Positions 1 through 10,993 are shown, counted from the stretch's first letter. The stretch is DNA of 64,000 nucleotides from Isoetes taiwanensis (GCA_021234155.1 JAJEKV010000003.1:27945166-28009165); one strand, 5' to 3'. Notes: generated by a model not told the origin, from the sequence alone. Numbers and translations are program-made.

Positions 1-567
1 CTTCATAGGTGTCTGCGGGTTAATGTGCTTGTCCATAAGTTTAACCCTAGAATATCAAATCGGTGTCCTGTATGCAAGCGTGGATCTCGAGACCATTGAG
101 CATTGCTTTTTCATGTGTGAACACCTTAGGCAGGTATGGGATTTGGTTGTTTTTCCTTTTTTGGGGTTTCACTAACAAGTCAACAAGCTGCTTTTGGCAA
201 TTTACCCAAGTACACGGACACGGGAGTTACAAGGCCGGGCTTTTCATCTAGCGGCGGGATGGTTGCTTTGGACTATCTGGAAAAGGCGAAGACCGGTAAT
301 CTTCAAAGGTGCGGATGTGGCGGATAATCGTGTTCTCCAAGAAGCTCAAGGTTACATTGTAAAAGTCGTATCATTGTTCTTCACTTGCCCCTCGCAAAAG
401 TGATTGATTTTGAGGAGTTGTTGGATGTGCACTCTTATGCTTAGGCAGGTTGCTTCACTCGGTGGGTCTCCGCTTATCCGCTGAGATTTTATTCCTGTCT
501 CTGCATTTATACTTGTATTTGACTCTTTGATTGAATAAAGTCTGACGTCCTTCAACAAAAAAAAAAA
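1..567 (+). mobile_element. LINE 3' fragment with poly(A) tail (duplicate copy)
   Basis: The broken reading frames encode the end of a non-LTR retrotransposon protein. They include the zinc-binding region of the zf-RVT type (cysteines followed by an ETIEH-type motif, split by a frameshift near position 95) and a tail reading WTIWKRR...VADNRVLQEAQGYIVK. An AATAAA and an oligo(A) run at about 557-567 close the element. It is frameshifted several times and cannot be functional. Its better preserved partner is at 18820-20150. Confidence 0.8.
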
Positions 568-720
568 GATTCCAAGAATAGGATTAAAATTTCTAATTCT
601 CTATCTCTATTTATTGAATGTAAAAATATCATATCTTATGAATATAAGTGATGGTGTTATGTATGTTCTTTTGATATATTTTGTCCCCACAACTATATCA
701 TCAAACAAACCAATGTAATA

Positions 721-1191
721 ACAATTTCACCCAAGGAACCTATTCGAAGAGTTTGAGGCAGAAACCCCAGAAGAAGAAATATCTTGAGATAAGGTCGCCG
801 ATATCCATGAAATAAGAGCCTTCTTTGGAAGGAGCGGTAGCAATGGGACCAGATCAGATTGTCCAAGTATCACGAAACAAACCAAGCGGAGAGCGGACAA
901 AGCGAAGAAGAGAAGCTGGAGAAGGAGATCACCTAGCACCGATTCCTCCAACTCTAGTTCCAACTCCGACTTGGCACTGAGCAGCGTGTGGAAAGCCAGG
1001 AAGTTGGAACAGTTCTCAGGGGACAACAGTTCTGGAATGGAAGCGGAGGCTTGGTTAGATGAAATGAGGGAGTATGGGAATGCTTATAGCATGAAGGATA
1101 AGGACAAGGGCAGGGTAGCAACAACCAACCTCAAGGGAGCAGCCAAAATTTGGTGGAAAGGCTATGCCAAACCCATGGGTTAAGCAGAGAT
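721..1191 (+). pseudogene. Gypsy gag fragment (duplicate copy)
   Basis: Frames here encode the N-terminal part of a retrotransposon Gag, including KARKLEQFSGDNSSGMEAEA and a GAAKIWWKGYAKPMG segment followed by a stop. The GAAKIWW-type sequence is typical of the Retrotrans_gag domain of Ty3/Gypsy elements. The copy ends at the duplication edge at 1191, where the partner at 20.77 kb continues into the rest of gag. Confidence 0.75.
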
Positions 1192-2030
1192 CCTCTATGG
1201 AATGATTTGAAACTTGACCTCCAAAGACGTTTTTGCATCACGAATCCAATGGAATAGACGGCATCAAATTCTGTATTGTAGTTTGTAAGATATTAGGCTT
1301 TTACGGTAAAATATCAGAAATAGTTTTTTGGCCTCTTGCGGTGAAAATACTCAATGGATTTACCTGAAACTTGGTGTCCTAGGACGTTTTTGTACTATGA
1401 ATCCATAGGAACTGACGGCAATCCATTTCGTCAAGTAGTTTATGAGATATTGGCTTCTACTCTATGGCAACCTTGATCGAATTTTTCATGATTGTGCTCA
1501 AAATATGCACAGGTAGTAGCTGCAATTTCATAAGGATTCTTAGTTTTGGATGCCGATTCCAATGAGCCATAGCTTGCTGTATTTGGTGAAGTAGATCAAA
1601 TGCCACAAATGGAGTGCCGCTGCTGTTACGAAGCATCGGGCTCATATCAAGAAATTTTAGCCGTTGATTGATTTTGACGGTCCTAATGGTCCAGGTCTTC
1701 TCATAGTGTCCATTTATTTACGTGCTTAATATGTGCTTCGCCAAAAATTGTACCCCACCAGCAATTTTGTACCCAGGATGATAAAGAAGAAATATATTAG
1801 TCCAAGCTAAATCTAGTGCATTGCAAACCAAGCTCAAAAACTGCTAGGCTAATGCAAATAATTAGCTAATGAGAAACAATGCTTTGACTTTGCTTGTGCA
1901 AATACCTGCTTTGTTGTTCTAGCTTTCAAAATATAGGGAATTCAGTGAAAGGGGTTTGGATTTAATAGCATTATTTGCTGACAAGCACAATAGATGATGC
2001 TTTGGTTATGTCGTATATGTGCTTTGATTA
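1192..2030. other. Non-coding stretch with a diverged direct repeat
   Basis: No supported gene. Segments at about 1208-1300 and 1366-1455 resemble one another (GAAACTTG... GACGTTTTTG... AGTTTGTAAGATATT-like), giving a diverged tandem repeat of about 160 bp. The rest is AT-rich sequence without recognisable features. Confidence 0.5.
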
Positions 2031-2043
2031 GCATTGATTAGCA

Positions 2044-2451
2044 TTGAGAATATTAAGGATCACGCCAAAATATGCAAGGACGGGAAATCCATTGTATGGA
2101 TTCGGAGATTGTGTGAACACCATAAAGATTCTAAGGAACACCGAGCTGGCATCCATTGAAGGGCCTGGAGTTCTGCATTCCTTATTGCCCACAGATGGTC
2201 CAAACATACGGCCGCTATTAAGCGCGATCTGTGACCAACCCATATACGTCAACCTGCTAGTTGTTATTATCGGGGTCAAAGGATATGTGATGTTCCCTTG
2301 TCGCAGATGGGTGCAGCGAAAAGGATGTTGCAGAATTCAAGTTCTGGCCTGAACAGGCACATGTGTTTGAGAAGCTCAAACACTTGTTTCTTTTAGGGCG
2401 TAAGCCCGTTGTCTTATTCCCTGAAGGCCAGTACATTCTGTGGCCAGACTA
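2044..2451 (+). pseudogene. Unidentified protein-coding remnant
   Basis: A 102-codon open frame begins at 2044 and contains a protein-like stretch (PKYARTGNPLYGFGDCVNTI, then GPNIRPLLSAICDQPIYVNL). A second frame from about 2300 to 2449 continues with protein-like sequence (AEFKFWPEQAHVFEKLKHLF, then KPVVLFPEGQYILWPD) before a stop. The two frames look like one coding region broken by a frameshift or a small intron. I do not recognise the family. It could be a captured exon or part of a transposon. Confidence 0.35.
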
Positions 2452-2564
2452 GTTTAACATCTGCAGAGGCTACAATGGCATTCAAATTTGTAGAGGACGC
2501 AGTATCAAGCTGGTTTCGCATAAAGTCATGATATCAAGTATTCTATTATTTTGGAGTAGCAATT

Positions 2565-2955
2565 TTGATTGATTGTGAAAACATGACTTTGAAGTATGAT
2601 TTAAGCAACTTCACCATCGGGCCATGGAGAGTAACCCTCCGTGTGCAGCACCTTGTTTTGGTTGGTTTGGAGAATAAGAGTCTTGAGGTGTTTCAGCAAA
2701 CTAACGAACTTCCTTTAACATGTGTTGCCTTTCTGCCTGATGCAAGATCAGGAAGTTATGATGTGATTATAGTTGACTCTTCAGATCCTATTAGTATGTT
2801 AGTGAAAACATGGATGTTCTAGCATTATGCATACTAGATAATAAGTTGATGTTGTGTGTCTTACAAAAATTTGTAAATTGCACCAGGTCCAGTACAACAA
2901 TTTTTTGAGATGCCTTTTTTCCAATCAATGGCAAAAGCTTTGTGCCTAGGAGTAT
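2565..2955 (+). pseudogene. Spermidine synthase fragment
   Basis: The frame ending near 2790 contains SGSYDVIIVDSSDPI, the conserved segment of spermidine/spermine synthases that contributes to aminopropyl-donor binding. About 95 bp later another frame (about 2884-2955) reads GPVQQFFEMPFFQSMAKAL, the segment that directly follows in the family (GPAQELFEKPFF...). The spacing fits an intron between two exons. The upstream Rossmann-fold region and the C-terminus are absent and the second frame closes quickly, so this is a gene fragment. The sequence before SGSYDV is not recognisably spermidine synthase. Confidence 0.65.
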
Positions 2956-2959
2956 GGTT

Positions 2960-4640
2960 TGATCTCAAGACAAACTCTAAGCTCTTTCTAATGTATGCTA
3001 GAAGCTGCATTTTCTCTGTAGGTTTCTGAATTTGAGATTTAAGTTCTGGTTCTTTGTAGCCTGACAATGAAATCCACATATGTTGCATTGCCACCAACTA
3101 TTCCTTTTCGCAAATAGCATGCATAAACTACAATGAGATTTGGGCACTCTGTTCATTCCGGAAATCATATGTATTCAAAGCATTTAATTATCTATATATA
3201 ATGAAGCAAAGATACATCCTCCAAAACGACTAAAACACTATGAGTTTTGGCTACTTATGTTGATCCTCCTCCCTGCCCTCTGCATTCATTCTCTCCTATC
3301 AAGGCTTCAAGTGTCAGATTGTAATCTGATCTGTTGCCAAACATGGCATGTAGACTGTCGAGCTCTTTCGCCGAGTGCTGGGTTCTATCTAGCAATAATA
3401 GAACATGTGCTTCTCTTTTCTGTTGGAACAGATGGTAGTTTGCATCGAAATGGGCCTTAAGATCATTGCCTATCCATAGATCTGTGGTTCTTCAAGGCTG
3501 ATAAAACTGGCCAAGAAACATCAAAGGATTCAAAGTTTGCTTCATGCCATAGCAAAAAAAGACTTATGGGCCTTTATCCCAGCTCAAACCGAGCTATCTA
3601 TGCTGAGATCGAACCCTTCTAATAGGATCCAGCTGACCTGATACGGGCCGCGATCTGCTTCAGCCAATTTCCCTTTAAAACATTAGGTCCAATCGGGTGC
3701 TGCCACCTCAGCCCCCTAAACCAAATGGTAAAGCGTTTCTATGAAGGCCCCTTTAATATTTGTTAAAATGTTCATCTAGCATACGAAACTTTTGCCATTT
3801 AAAAATAACCCAACAACGCCCCTAAGCGGTAGCGGCCGCTTGGAACATTCTCGAGCCACCCGGTGGCACTTCCAAGGCCAACTCACAACTACTGCTCCTA
3901 GGCGGTCTCCCAGCTCTTGAAAAAACTGTAATAGAAAAACTGCTAATGCATGTCTTCATTCCTCAATCAATTTTTTCTGCAAAAACCTGCTAACTCCTAC
4001 GTGCAATGAGCAACATGCAAGTTCAATGGTATAACAGGTCAAAGATAAAGAAATCATGAAGCGAAAAAAAACTAAAACCAACGACTCAAAAATATTTATA
4101 TACCAAATGGCTTGCCCTTGATCCGCAAGTCTAGAGAATATTCTTAGTCCCCTATATTACACCATCGAACATGGATTTAAGTGCATCTAGCTTAGATCAT
4201 ACTTCTTCAACATGACCTATGGTTCTAATTCACCCCAAAAATATTTGCCACATGAAGTTCCTGTAAAGATATAGTCCACACATGGAATCTACTTACGCAT
4301 GCCAATTCTCACATGGGCAACTATATGTCTCACTATCCAGGTGCATATCAAAGAGTGGCATCAAAATGTATATACAAAGCACAAGCAAGCAAGGCAACTT
4401 GAGGAAATGAAAAAACTTACACAGTTAGCACCGTGTACAAGGAGGTGCCCCAAGACGAGAGTGCATATTTCTAAGAGTAAGTGCTATTTAGGAATGTATA
4501 AATAAATGTCAAGGTTCACTCATTTAACAATTTTAATTGTTGATTTAGCAAGCACTTGATGACTACACAAATTATATCTTGATCTTCCGATAAAACCCCA
4601 TTTAACAAGTGAAGACAAAAAGACGTTCGACTCGGACCAT
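2960..4640. other. Intergenic DNA without recognisable features
   Basis: Only short chance frames are present on either strand and none carries a motif I recognise. There is one local GC-rich patch with a NotI-like GCGGCCGC at about 3830-3840. I see nothing else to report. Confidence 0.5.
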
Positions 4641-5030
4641 TGAGCAGGGAGTTTTTTTTTTTTGGGGGGGGGTGGGCGAGAGGCGAGAAGAACATTCAAA
4701 GAAGAAAAAAAAAAACATTTGTAGTTTACTGCATAAACGTCTCCAACTCACTTCATTTTGCCGGGCGCATCAATATCACTATAGGTAACAGCTATGCTTG
4801 GAGCTTTAGTGTGGATAATTATCATATTAAAAATTACAATACAACTTGCAAAATGTCTTGCTCAATTTTGTGCTGCCAAAAGCACTATCAAGATCATTTC
4901 GTAAAAGCATGTAACAGTACTCCAATGATTGAATTGGAAAGGGCCCCCGGGGGTATCAAAGAAGAAAAAAGAAAACATTTGCAGTTTACTGCATAAACGT
5001 CTCCAACTCACTTCATTTCGCCACAACCAC
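4640..5030. repeat. Direct repeat pair with T/G homopolymer runs
   Basis: A T-run followed by a G-run lies at about 4651-4670. Sequence at about 4700-4795 (poly-A, CATTTGTAGTTTACTGC, CTCCAACTCACTTCATTT) recurs at about 4960-5050 with few changes, giving a period near 260 bp. No gene is supported; frames crossing the block are chance. Confidence 0.55.
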
Positions 5031-5545
5031 ATCAATATCACTACAGATAACAAATTAGTGCATTTTGATCCGTTCAAAAGCTATAATCTGTTGCAATCTA
5101 TCTTTGTAAAAGAGATCATCATCATTTTAGCATCATGTGAAATAAGATGACTTTGTTGCATTATGCTTTTGATGACCCCAACACCATATGCTTAAGTCGG
5201 CCTTAACAAGCACTTGTTTTATGCATGGCAACACCATGCACTTCATACTAGTGCATCAGTTCATAACTCTGAGTAACAAACGAGTGCATTTTGATCCCTT
5301 CAAAAGCTATAGTTTGGTACAATCTGTCTTTGTAAAGAGATCGTCATCGTCTTAGCATCATGTGAAATAAGATGATTTTGTTGCACTATGCTTATGGTGA
5401 CCTAAACACACATAACTGGGCCTTTGAAGCCCCTTGAAATTGGAATTCAAATTGCCATGAATTCTCAGGACCACTTAGTAATACATATGCCAACTTTTAC
5501 TTTTGAAACTGCCATTTGCCCCTTTTCTGCCTTAGGGGGACGATT
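5030..5545 (-). pseudogene. Decayed aspartic protease end fragments
   Basis: Two adjacent blocks (about 5040-5200 and 5205-5420) resemble the 3' end of the intact protease gene at 13.64-13.87 kb, covering the codons for the C-terminal QQNHLISHDAKTMTLSF region and its downstream flank. The second block then jumps at about 5430-5545 to sequence matching the gene's 5' end (around 15040-15095). Most of the protease frame is therefore missing by internal deletion. The fragments are too diverged to encode protein. Confidence 0.65.
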
Positions 5546-5569
5546 TACATGCAATAGTCATGCAGACTG

Positions 5570-6165
5570 GGGTTTTTGAGGTTTTTCTAGTGAGATCCTT
5601 GCAAGTGAACGGGTGTGGATCTGGTTCATCTTTGTTTACTTTGTATCGGAGAGTGCAAGCTAGAGAGTTATTTCCTGGGGAGAATTTAGGACAGGAAAAG
5701 AGCAAGTTCAGTTACTGGTTGAGCTCTTGCAGAATGATAACTGAGTCTGTGTGCAATGAACAACATGTAAGTTCAATGGTGGCCTATTAATTTCAATGAA
5801 GAAGTCACCTTCTAAATATTCAATTTTGTAAGGCTTGTCCATATAACATCTGGATGCAGTTGCAGCAAAAAAATGAATGACTTTACAAGATAATTTTTTA
5901 TGACTTCTCATGTTTGTTGCAAGTGGGTACAATGACTTGAACATCTTGAGGATGTCTGCTTTGTATCAAAGAGTGCAAGCTAGAGAGCTATTTCCTAGGG
6001 AGAATTTAGCACAGGAAAAGAATGATACTTGAGCGGGTTTTTGGGAATTGGAAGAATAAATGGAGGAATTTTCTGGATGACATTGAGTCAGAGCATGTAA
6101 CGCAGATCTCAAGTGCCATCTTTGCATTTACTTGTATTCACAACTTTCTTCTGAATTAGCTTGAT
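5570..6165 (+). pseudogene. PIF/Harbinger transposase fragments
   Basis: The frame at 5560-5790 carries a LYRRVQARELFPGEN segment and the near-identical phrase recurs at 5960-6020. From about 6015 a frame reads RMILERVFGNWKNKWRNFLD and ends in IFAFTCIHNFLLN. This matches the C-terminal part of the Harbinger DDE nuclease (ERAFGRLK...R, then A..LHN), including the catalytic glutamate in the ER motif. The pieces are in different frames and separated by a tract shared with 13.16-13.33 kb, so the element is dead. Confidence 0.6.
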
Positions 6166-6322
6166 CAATGATTCAATTCAACAAATTGAAGGAGAAGCTA
6201 TATCAAGTGCTAGTCCAAGACATGTGCACGGGAGGCCACTATCTAAGTCTTTGGAATGAGTTATATATGTATCTAAACTCATTAGAGTGATTGGAAGAAA
6301 CAATGTGCAACTATCTTGAAAG

Positions 6323-6860
6323 ATGTTTGCTAGAACTGTCCATGAGGTAAGCATGGTTGATGGTGAACTCTTTGATAAGCTTGACTATGTTGGAAGAAAA
6401 ATAAGATCTTGTACCAAACCATTTGGGGGCATACAACTTGTTGTTGTCACAGGAGACTTTTTCCAGCTTCCACCTGTGCACCCTGAAAAGGAAGCAAAAT
6501 ATTTTGCATTTAATTTCGATTCTTTGGGAAGATTCTGAGTTCGGAAGTGCCCTTGCTCCTTCTAGTCATGGTGGCCTTCTTCATATATGCGGGGCATGAC
6601 CCTTGACAAGAGTAGAAACCGATCTTTCAAGGGCTTTTGAGTATGGTATGGTTTATGCTGCACTTTCTAGAGTGAGAAACCTTAAAGGTTTGATGCTCCT
6701 AGGTTTTGAGCCATCAAAATTAAGGTGCATTCAAAAGTTATATCATTCTATCAGAAGTTGTATCACTATCATTCTATCAACTGAAAGTTGTATTCATCAT
6801 ATTGAAAAGCGTGAGAGGTCTACAAACTTGTTGATATGGTGTTTTAGAATGTAAAATCTG
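6323..6860 (+). pseudogene. PIF1-like DNA helicase fragment
   Basis: The first frame (6323-6538) carries [20 protein letters not shown] and [13 protein letters not shown], matching helicase motifs II and III of PIF1 (the DGxLFDKL region and GDFFQLPPV). The second (6603 onward) contains VETDLSRAFEYGMVYAALSR, then GLMLLGFEPSKLR, the C-terminal motif VI region (Q/AYVALSR-type) of the same family. The sequence between motifs III and VI and the whole N-terminal Walker A region are missing, and the halves are joined through stops. PIF1 genes and Helitron helicases share these motifs; the absence of Rep sequence favours a host-gene copy. Confidence 0.75.
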
Positions 6861-7212
6861 TAGCTAACTTGATGCTTTTAACTAAAGTGTCTGATACGGT
6901 GTTAATCTGGAAATGCACTTGATCACAGAACTTGGCAGCCAAGAATTCCTACTATACTAAGGTTTCCTTGTTTAGCAAGTAATATGAAGTGAAATTGTTA
7001 AATTCAGAAAGACCTGCAGTTGAGATGTATTCCCAAGCTAAGATTGTATGCTAAATGATCAAGGTAAGAGTGCCTAATGTAAACTTAAAACTTCACGAGT
7101 TTCACAAAGACCTGTAATATTTTTAAGTATATCATTCTTATCTACAATTTGTCGAAAGCAAAATCCATAGCCCAGTTACAAAATCCAGTTAGGGAGAAAA
7201 TGGAGCTTACAT
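6579..7212. repeat. Duplicate of 35127-35763
   Basis: From CATGACCCT near 6595 to CTTACATCG at about 7212 the sequence parallels 35133-35763 with scattered substitutions and small indels. It includes the PIF1 C-terminal frame and about 350 bp of downstream non-coding DNA. Homology ends sharply at both edges. The shared flank shows duplication at DNA level and not retrotransposition of two messages. Confidence 0.85.
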
Positions 7213-8160
7213 CGTGGAGGAAAAATAACCAAAAGACTTGATTGCCCTGGTTGCAGAGACATGTCTGTCAGACATACAAATCGGGCAAGGTGATGCCGAT
7301 GGAACATTTTTGTCCTGACACAGTATTTCTGGTATTTCCATTTGCTTGTAATAGCATAGGGATGTCCAACCACCAAATTGTGGCGATATAACAATTGACC
7401 AGAAGATGTATGAATACCCCTGTAAGCATGGGTATCCTGCAAATCAAACTTTCTAGAAATATGGCTCCATAATAGGGCCTCTATCGTTTTGTTTCCTATT
7501 AAATACACAAAGTTTTAACTACTATAATGCAATTTGGAATGATGCCAACCCAGAATCAAGGATCTAGCACAATTCTAATTTCCACCACATTATTGACATC
7601 AAGACATGCTAAAAAAACCTCACCCTTCTAAGAAATCTCAGTAAAAATGATTTGATAAATGAACTTACCTTGCCCAACATTATGCTGCAGACTCCTCTCT
7701 GGAGAACTTGCAGAACCAACAACAGAGGCATAATAACGACACTGTACAACATGCTTTGTACACTTCAACAATGCCAGACGACTGGTTGAAAGCTTAAGCA
7801 ACAGTTTTGAATTTCTTGAAGATTGACAAAAGGAGCATCAGTCTCAGACCCTTTTCTGATATCTAAAATGTGTGTACGATCCTCACTTTGCAAACTTGCT
7901 GCCAATTTTAATTTACCTGATACACTAGAAAGTTGCAGATCCACATTCCCTAACAATAATGACAAGTATTCAAAAACACATATTCCTTAGACTATGCCAA
8001 ACGGGTGGTCCATACCACTATCTTTATTTGAGCTCCTAATTGTCATCAGACTTACAGAATCTGATCATGAAGTTCATTAAGAAAATGCATCATTCCAAAA
8101 TCAATGAAACCAATGTCAATTTTGTCCATTAAAAACAAATGAACAACATAAACTCACAAA
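7213..8160. other. No assigned gene
   Basis: Minus-strand frames at 7176-7508 (110 codons) and 7765-7965 have a protein-like composition but no motif I recognise. They might be further exons of the GEN1-like pseudogene upstream at 8.5-9.7 kb or random frames. I make no functional claim. Confidence 0.3.
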
Positions 8161-8164
8161 GAGA

Positions 8165-8445
8165 TAAACAAAACTTTGGACACTCCGTTTCCTTAGTAGG
8201 TTTCGCATTCCTTATTAGTAAAATCACAGGGCAGTGGCTTACTGTTCAGGCATGTTCAATCAACATGGTTTTGATATCAAGTTTGTATGATTCATTATGG
8301 AAATAAAGCAACAATCTAGTTTTTGCATTTCTTCTCTTCATCTAAATTCCGTGTACTGACTTGGGGTCCCTGCTCAACTAATGATGTGAAACTTGAGATG
8401 TAAATTGCTTCTCATGCCAGCAATGGCAGAGCTAGGGCTATAGTG
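8165..8445. repeat. Copy of the protease 5' flank (15105-15440)
   Basis: The block beginning TTTGGACACTCCGTTTCC and running through CAGTGGCTTACTGTTCAGGC, GGAAATAAAGCA and CATTTCTTCTCTTCATCT matches the region immediately upstream of the aspartic protease gene at 15.1-15.44 kb, same orientation, with one internal deletion of about 70 bp. It shows that the upstream region of the protease locus has also been copied. Confidence 0.75.
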
Positions 8446-8553
8446 AAAAGTCAAGTGTCAGAATTCTCTATTTCTGATACAATATATTTCTCTATTTTCT
8501 GGTATTTCTATTTCATAGTGGTCATGTTTAATATTTGACTAGCTCCATTTTGT

Positions 8554-9719
8554 CTAGATGCGCTTTCCTCTACCGAGCCCATGCATCTTTATTGTTTTCG
8601 TTGTTGCTAACACCATGAGCTGCAGGTCTATCACATGATGATGATACAACAAATAAACTGAAATAGGAAAAATGATAATTCTTTGAATGATTGTTTGCAT
8701 TAAGCACTGTTTTATTGTTGTCCACCTTAAAACATATAGAGGTCTGGAATAATAAACTTTAATGCGTTGAATAGAATGTGGATCATAACGACCAAGAATA
8801 GAGCCTGTGAAAGAACTATGTTCTGCCATTTCCCTCAGACACCAAATTGACAGTAGAGGAAGTGACTTCCTAAAGCCCAGTGAAGATGGTAAGAAAGAAA
8901 TTCCTCCAAGGCTACCATTTCTGGTAGCTTCCACTTGATGCATAACACCTGCTCTTCTGTGGCCATAAAGGAATCCTTATGAGGGAAAACTTAGCTCCTA
9001 GCAATCTTCTTTACTTATTAAATGACAATTTGTAGAACATGTGGCATGTAGGTTCTCAAATTTTACGTTTAAACATTTTTCACAAGTGCACCTGAAACCT
9101 TTAGTTTCTTTCTGCAACCTCCTTGGATGCAATTGTCATCAATGCCACAAACATGGCACCCTGCCTTTCGAATATCAGGATGTCTACAATTAGAACAATG
9201 ATAATTTCTTCTTTCAGCAGTGTCTTTGTCATGCAGTTCAGTGCTCTTACTCTGGTTTTGAATCTCATCTTTTCCAAGAGCTCGCAGACTAGGATGTGGC
9301 ACCACATTCAGAAAATAACTACTGATACGAATAAAAATTCCGAATATTGAATTCCCAACCTTTGTATAATTTGATTTTTTGGATACATAAGGATAAGACT
9401 GACTGCATTAGCACAACCAATTCCAGGTACACCTTGCTGATGAATTCCACGTTGTAATTCATTTCGAACTGCTTGATAACGTGCTTTGCACCATAAAGAA
9501 GGCAACCACCATCAAGAGTGACACATGCATCAACAATCCCTTGCTGGTTTAGCTCTGCACATAATGCTTCCGCCTCCCCCTTTGCTTGTAATACTGGCAT
9601 GCCACCATCAAGAGTGACACATGCATCAACAATCCCTTGCTGGTTTAGCTCTGCACATAATGCTTCTGCCTCCCCCTTTGCTTGTAATACTGGCATGCCA
9701 AGTAGCTCCAGAAGCTCCT
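8554..9719 (-). pseudogene. GEN1/SEND1-like XPG-family nuclease, broken
   Basis: Minus-strand pieces follow the order of plant GEN-like Holliday junction/flap endonucleases. From about 9719 comes LLELLGMPVLQAKGEAEAL (XPG-I domain). Near 9440 is QQGVPGIGCANAVSLI (helix-hairpin-helix H2TH-like segment). At about 9225-9100 is a Cys-rich NYHCSNCRHP...CHVCG stretch. At 8910-8700 is LPLLSIWCLREMAEHSS, then DPHSIQRIKVYYSRPLYVLR, matching the chromodomain-like C-terminal region. A splice acceptor precedes GAGCTTCTGG at 9719. The XPG-N domain is absent and its place is taken by unrelated PPR sequence. The acidic catalytic TADSDA-type motif reads TLDGGC, so nuclease activity is not expected. Confidence 0.7.
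9506..9697. repeat. 96-bp in-frame tandem duplication in the nuclease remnant
   Basis: The segments 9506-9601 and 9602-9697 are nearly identical (one C/T difference seen). The 96-bp period equals 32 codons, so the minus-strand frame reads the block MPVLQAKGEAEALCAELNQQ... twice without a break. The near identity implies the duplication is recent compared with the divergence of the gene copy. Confidence 0.9.
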
Positions 9720-9930
9720 AGAAACAATAGAATTCAATCCATTAAGTTTCTAACAAGAGGACATGTGGATGCCCAAGTACTGCATGATCCCAGAAAAAAA
9801 GAAAAAAAGAAAAGGTCTTTTGCATCATACAAGGAACCTGCACAAACAAGAAGATCAGTCAGACATTCATAATGTTCAGCAGCTGCGTTTATGCCTAAAC
9901 TTCGCTCATGGAATAAGATAAGAGATGCCC

Positions 9931-10173
9931 TCATCTATAACATTCACACTGCACATAGCAGGCCAACATAGCATGCACATAGCAGACCAACATATGTGAT
10001 AGCTCAGGTTTCAGGCCACTGTATTGCATCTCCTCAGAAAGCCTGAATGCATTTTTATCTCCTTTGGTATCCGCGTGACCCAAAATTAGAGAATTCCATA
10101 CAACTCGATTCAATGTTGGCAATCGTTCAGCATCTTTAATATTACCACACTTGAGCAGCACCAATAAAAACAT
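9931..10173 (-). pseudogene. Pentatricopeptide repeat (PPR) protein fragment
   Basis: The minus frame reads KCGNIKDAERLP, then NRVVWNSLILGHADTKGDKN, then EEMQYSGLKPE. This is the signature of plant PLS-type PPR proteins (KCG.I.DA..LF, VVWNSLI.G, EMQ..GLKP). These bind organellar RNA in plants. Only about one and a half repeats remain, with no start or editing domain, sitting directly upstream of the GEN1-like remnant in the same orientation. It is a gene fragment. Confidence 0.7.
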
Positions 10174-10345
10174 CCCAATTCAAGCCACTTCTTATAGTAA
10201 ACGTGTGTATGTGTTTGCCCCAAGCTGGAGCTCTCTTACTTCCACAAACCGTCAGAAGGCTTGCATATGTAACTCTACCTTGTTGCATCTTATTAAAAAC
10301 ATTGACTGCCTCCTTGACAGTCCATAAAACAGCATCTAACTGTTG

Positions 10346-10531
10346 TCATTCATTCTGGATCTCACTGTAATTTTCTTGGACTACTATAGCTCTACACTGA
10401 ATCTGAAGAGCAAATCCAGATAGAAAATACTCACCTGCAGAAGCGCCAAGACCTACAAGGAAAATCTTGTGGAGTTCATATTGTTTGATCCAATATATCA
10501 AAACCGCTTGAACTGCTACAGAATCGTGCAC
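10346..10531 (-). pseudogene. Alpha/beta-hydrolase-like fragment
   Basis: The minus frame contains LVGLGASAGEYFLSGFALQI followed by QCRAIVVQ. This resembles the nucleophile-elbow strand of plant alpha/beta-hydrolase-fold proteins (LGASSGG-type), but the second glycine after the putative nucleophile serine is a glutamate. Only about 60 codons remain with no flanking domain sequence. The assignment is tentative. Confidence 0.35.
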
Positions 10532-10948
10532 ACGTCAACACTCCTGCTTGCTAGGAATTGCATCCGGAATGTGGAATGAGAATGCAAATACCGAAATGCA
10601 TTCCATGTATTAGGTATTATAAGCAGACATTTGGACAGTGCTCATTGAAAATGGATTCAAAAATGCTTCCACTGACCTGTTTTAATAAGTCTGGTCAGAC
10701 CCTGCTTCTTGTAAAAAAGCATCAAGACAGGCAAGACTACCAAGAGGAAATCGGCTTCCCACTCGCGACCATCTCGTCGTCCGTTACACCACCCTCAGTA
10801 GTATGTAGTATCGAAGCAACATGTTCATGTTTTTGGTAGGAGTTTGGTACAAGTGTGTTTTATATATGAGTATTTCCGTAGCATTTTCGTATGAAAAAGA
10901 TTTGGTAGCTAACTGGTAGCATAGGTGTGTGTTTTGTGTGTTGTTGTG

Positions 10949-10956
10949 TATATAAG
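10949..10956 (+). promoter_or_regulatory. Candidate TATA box of the collagen-like gene
   Basis: TATATAAG lies 38 bp before the ATG at 10994, close for a plant TATA box plus a very short leader. Placement suggests transcription would start only just upstream of the ATG. The match is exact but unsupported by expression data. Confidence 0.4.
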
Positions 10957-10993
10957 AAACGAACAAAAATTTTATGTGCATGCTTCTTCTGCC

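Larger units (their letters stand above)
1..1191 (+). repeat. Duplicate of 19587-20768 (LINE 3' end plus Gypsy gag start)
   Basis: The stretch matches 19587-20768 almost base for base, with scattered substitutions and small indels. It carries the LINE C-terminus with its CPVC-type zinc motif, the oligo(A) tail, the GATTCCAAGAATAGG target-site repeat (568-582) and the start of a Gypsy gag. Homology stops abruptly after position 1191. Both copies share the same LINE/Gypsy junction, so this is one duplicated segment and not two independent insertions. The block starts before the window, so its true left edge is unknown. Confidence 0.9.
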
